Of a stretch of 32,867 nt of DNA, positions 30,346 through 32,867 are shown piece after piece; positions within the stretch are counted from its first letter, which is position 1; each line of letters begins with the position of its first letter. The notes beneath the pieces were generated by a model that did no database searches, had not been told where the DNA came from, and saw nothing but the letters and a program-made list of their open reading frames with translations. The stretch comes from Nemertoderma westbladi. Taxonomy: Eukaryota; Xenacoelomorpha; Nemertodermatida; Nemertodermatidae. The position numbers and the translations under genes were made by a program. The stretch is taken from positions 1 through 32,867 of the forward strand of contig JAUCBJ010007753.1 of assembly GCA_032718475.1 (NCBI GenBank). The letters are read 5' to 3'.

Positions 30346-30779
30346 GGTTGGGTGCAATATTTACCCGCGTACAAGCTTCGCCTGCGTCCAATCTTCGCCC
30401 GCGTACAACCTTCGCCCAGGGGAAACCTTCGCCCGCAACGGCAATCTTCGCCCGCGACCAACCTTTGCCCAAGAAGATTTGTGTTAGTAACCCATTTAGT
30501 AACAAATTGAGGGAAAGGAGCAGGTTACAGAGACGGCTTTTTCTAACCAAAACAATAAACGATGGTGTTACTAGTTGACGGAAAGGAGCAGGTTACAGAG
30601 ACGGCTTTTTCTAACCAAAACAATAATTGTTTAAAGGGCGAAGGTTGCTCGTGGGCGAAGATTGCATGCGGGCGAAGGTTTTCGCAGCGCGATAGTTGCT
30701 CATTTTGAGAGCGAAGATTGCTCACGGCTAAGATTGGAAGCGGCGAAGCTTTCTCGCGGGCAAAGTTTGCTGCATACCC
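30346..30779. mobile_element. Foldback-type transposon, 434 bp, subrepeat arms, 8-bp target duplications
   Basis: Left end GGTTGGGTGCAATATTTACCCGCG and right-end complement GGGTATGCAGCAAACTTTGC are similar. Inward of each end lie short tandem units with the core CTTCGCCCGC on the plus strand at left (30365-30475), and the inverse, GCGGGCGAAG, at right (30635-30775), so the arms fold on each other. The middle holds two copies of a 47-bp direct repeat (GGAAAGGAGCAGGTTACAGA...). Flanks TTGCGGAT (30338-30345) and TTCCGGAT (30780-30787) are the duplicated RTE target, one mismatch; the uninterrupted RTE copy has one ATCCGGAA there. No transposase, so non-autonomous. Confidence 0.75.
30513..30625. 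repeat. 47-bp direct repeat in the centre of the foldback element
   Basis: Two copies of GGAAAGGAGCAGGTTACAGA followed by GACGGCTTTTTCTAACCAAA and ACAATAA, at 30513-30559 and 30579-30625, offset 66 bp, identical by eye. A GTTACTA motif precedes each. Confidence 0.85.
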
Positions 30780-31330
30780 TTCCGGATCCATGATCCCAGG
30801 TAACAGAAGTCGTCCACATGCTCAAGCACACCATTCTTAGAGCTTATGCACATTTGATCAGACATTTCCTGATGACTATCCAAGTTAACTGTCAGTATTT
30901 TGATATTTCTTGGAAATAACAAAAAGACCAACACTAGAAGCAGTCAGTTCTCATGAGTAGTCAGGCTGGCAGCTACCACAAGGAGAACCATTCCAATATA
31001 TTTTGTTCGAACACATAAGTTTTCTTTCTTGGGGAAAGATTTTAATTACATTAAGCCCAAATTGATGGCGTTTCCCGTTTCAATATCCGTTTGCAAACAC
31101 CCAATAATTGTTTTATCTTATATCGCACATATCTTTATTAGTAGACTACACAATGCTTTAACTGATTCTCTGGAGTTCGGCAGGAGTAAAGCCACCTGTT
31201 TCTATAGATAGGGTCTTGTAGTGTTGTTCGATGTTTGGTGGTAGTCGAAGTGATCTCATATATAAAATAAAACATATGTATTATTTCCCATCACATTCTT
31301 CAGCTTTTAGGCAACGGTGACCGTTAGCAC

Positions 31331-32068
31331 TTACCGGTGACCGTTTATTAACTCCAGAAAGACCAAAATTTTGACAGTTAACTTTGAAAGTCCTCAGCAA
31401 GTCTCTGATCGGATGAGCATAAGCTCAAAAGATGGTATGCTTGAGCATGTGGATGACTTCTGTTACCTGGGATCATGGATCCGGAAGTCAGGTGAGGACC
31501 TTCGAATACGTAAGGGAAAGGCATGGGCAGCCTTGAATAGGCTTTCCAGGATTTGGAAGTCACCGAGAATTAATCGGAAACTTAAGGTCCGGTTATTTAG
31601 AGCAGCAGTAGTTCCAGTACTCCTCTATGGGAGTCCATGCTGGGCTCTAACTGCTGAGGACACCAAATCTCTGGATGGCACATTCACAAGAATGCTACGC
31701 CGGGTTCATTGTGTCAAGTTCAATGCACACATCTCCAACCAGACACTATATAACATTGGAGGTGTCTCATTGGTTCCCCCAAGCTTGACACTAGAACAAA
31801 ATCGCCTCCGCTTTGCAGGACATTGCTTTCGCCGTGAGGACCAGCCAGTGCATAATCTTGTACTTTGGCAGCCTCATGGAGTGAATAAGCATGGTGGACA
31901 GCCCATGACTTTCTTGAGACGCATCTTAAAGGACACTGGCCTTGAAGATGCGGATGATCTAGCAAATGTCATGGGTGATAGGGAGTTGTGGCGGTGCAAT
32001 TTTGTCGATAAGCCGGCACAGCATTCTTAAAAATGCAGCTGCAATGCAGCATGCCGATCCTAGTAGTA
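31331..32068 (+). mobile_element. RTE-type LINE, 5'-truncated, with 12-bp target duplications
   Basis: Flanked by GACCGTTAGCAC at 31319-31330 and again at 32069-32080. Ends in a short (TAG)n tail. The 5' edge includes a second GGTGACCGTT (31336-31345; the first is at 31316-31325), suggesting a templated or filler junction. It contains the 3' end of ORF2 only. Confidence 0.8.
31371..32030 (+). pseudogene. RTE-type ORF2 C-terminal fragment, 219 codons
   Basis: Open frame reading LEHVDDFCYLGSWIRKSGED, LRIRKGKAWAALNRLSRIWK, INRKLKVRLFRAAVVPVLLY, GSPCWALTAEDTKSLDGTFT, RMLRRVH, LRFAGHCFRRED and NVMGDRELWR. This is the region after the RT palm in RTE-like LINEs (YLGS motif, the LF..V.PVLLYG..CW block, the LDG...RMLR block). 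The endonuclease and the catalytic RT motifs are absent, so it cannot act. The frame is intact, which suggests a fairly recent insertion. Confidence 0.8.
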
Positions 32069-32080
32069 GACCGTTAGCAC

Positions 32081-32770
32081 AGCTTTTTTTATTTATAGTT
32101 TACCAGGTCAATATCGAATGCTGTTGTGAGCATTAATAATAAACTCAGTATGTCAGCAATATATAATAATTTATCGCAACAAATAAATATTTATTTCTGA
32201 AACTAATTATATATTCACTAAATATAATCACTATTATTCAATAAATGTTTACAATCATCCCCATCACACCAAATATCATCATCATCAATAAATATAGTTA
32301 GGCCCATGGGCAATAAGTTAATTAATATAATCAAATAATTTTTTCTATAAAATATAATAAGCTAACACGATGGAAAATAAATTGCTAACTCTCTCGTTAT
32401 CGGTTCTACCTAATTCTTTTAGATATTATTATATTTAGACAGACGTCATTACTTCCTAATTCTTATACTGTAATAGATATCATAATACAGTACTTTGTAT
32501 ACCTACAGTGTATAATATGTACTTCATTACGTAACTATAGCTCTATAGCTGTAGTACTGACAATGTTGGTTGGAATTTAATATAAATTCTTGAATTTATT
32601 GGAAAGTTGATGAAAAAATTTCACACCTATTCCAAATTACCCAAGGTAGGCGTACAGTGTGTCAATGTCAATTTATTAAGTCTAGACATATTGCTTTGCT
32701 GTGGAACTAAACTTGTTAACTGTTGTACAGTGTGGGTTGGTTGGTTTGTCTATCAATATTTTGTCTTCAG
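32081..32770. other. AT-rich non-coding stretch
   Basis: No gene. Low-complexity AT sequence with ATCATCATCA-like runs near 32265-32290. Confidence 0.6.
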
Positions 32771-32867
32771 CTCAGCGTGTGCCAGAACAGCTAGTGTGTG
32801 GCGCAGTACCAGCGCTAGTGCTTCAAACTTCTGCTTCCCGCATTGCAAATCTTTTCTTTTTAATGGT
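32771..32867 (+). other. Possible exon start at window edge
   Basis: TATTTTGTCTTCAG (ending 32770) resembles a 3' splice site. The following 97 nt are less AT-rich and open in one plus frame to the edge (from TCA at 32772: SACARTASVWRSTSASASNF). A minus-strand frame is also open. Too short to decide. Confidence 0.2.

Larger units (their letters stand above)
30153..30940 (-). mobile_element. RTE-type LINE 3' fragment, internally deleted and interrupted by a foldback element
   Basis: Minus-strand reading: ILTVNLDSHQEMSDQMCISS, LEHVDDFCYLGSWIRK (30900-30785), then the 434-bp insertion, then KSGEGLLIHNGKTRATSNG-like codons (about 30340-30280). A jump follows to sequence matching the element's end (GGGGATAGGGAGTTGTGACG, about 30265-30245). 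The 3' terminus is CTGCAATGCAGCAGG plus a (TAG)n tail (about 30153-30170). It aligns with the second copy at 31331-32068. Confidence 0.75.

Noticed and set aside
30170-30578. Plus-strand ORFs with Pro/Arg/Ala repeats
   Set aside because: They are translations of the foldback element's CTTCGCCCGC subrepeats running into antisense RTE sequence.

Overview
This window looks like a piece of an invertebrate metazoan nuclear genome. It is AT-rich and intron-containing, and most of it is mobile DNA of many kinds. The mixture (APE-type LINEs, a restriction-endonuclease-like retroelement, a GIY-YIG Penelope-like element, hAT, LTR elements, tRNA-derived SINEs) is typical of animals such as sponges, cnidarians or molluscs. 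The sequence alone does not fix the phylum. No bacterial genes, rRNA genes or CRISPR arrays are visible.

Layout. (1) 1-5128, minus strand: probable 5' half of an LTR retroelement. It has an LTR candidate with TATA box and duplicated CCAAT modules (4699-5128), a possible tRNA primer site, a long non-coding leader, a 500-codon gag-like coiled-coil ORF (615-2117), and a +1-frame open frame that runs off the window edge (1-640). A tRNA-derived SINE head abuts the LTR. (2) 5376-12467, minus strand: two head-to-tail copies of one LINE, about 99% identical and sharing the same stops and frameshift. (3) 12468-17250: non-coding DNA, a hAT (ZMYM1/DUF4371-like) remnant and an endonuclease-domain LINE fragment split by a solo LTR with perfect 5-bp target duplications. 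(4) 17907-20457: GC-rich retroelement with YADD, a CCHC zinc motif and a nuclease-like C terminus, internally deleted. (5) 20690-22340: decayed Penelope-like element with RT and GIY-YIG parts.

(6) 22479-26522, plus strand: the only likely host gene, a three-exon model for a charged coiled-coil protein of about 290 aa that I cannot name. Intron 1 holds a complete-looking SINE with 11-bp target duplications and a 5'-truncated LINE. (7) 26604-32867: mostly non-coding. It contains a 440-bp foldback made of the same sequence as the Penelope end, an RTE-type LINE copy interrupted by a 434-bp foldback transposon with 8-bp target duplications, and a second RTE copy with 12-bp target duplications.

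The genes do not form a pathway. The value of the window is the nested insertion record: several insertions can be delimited to the base because the interrupted element can be read across the junction. No clearly new defence or metabolic system was seen. The most unusual items are the subrepeat-armed foldback transposon, the Penelope-derived palindrome, the defective tandem LINE pair, and the gag-like ORF with its overlapping +1 frame.
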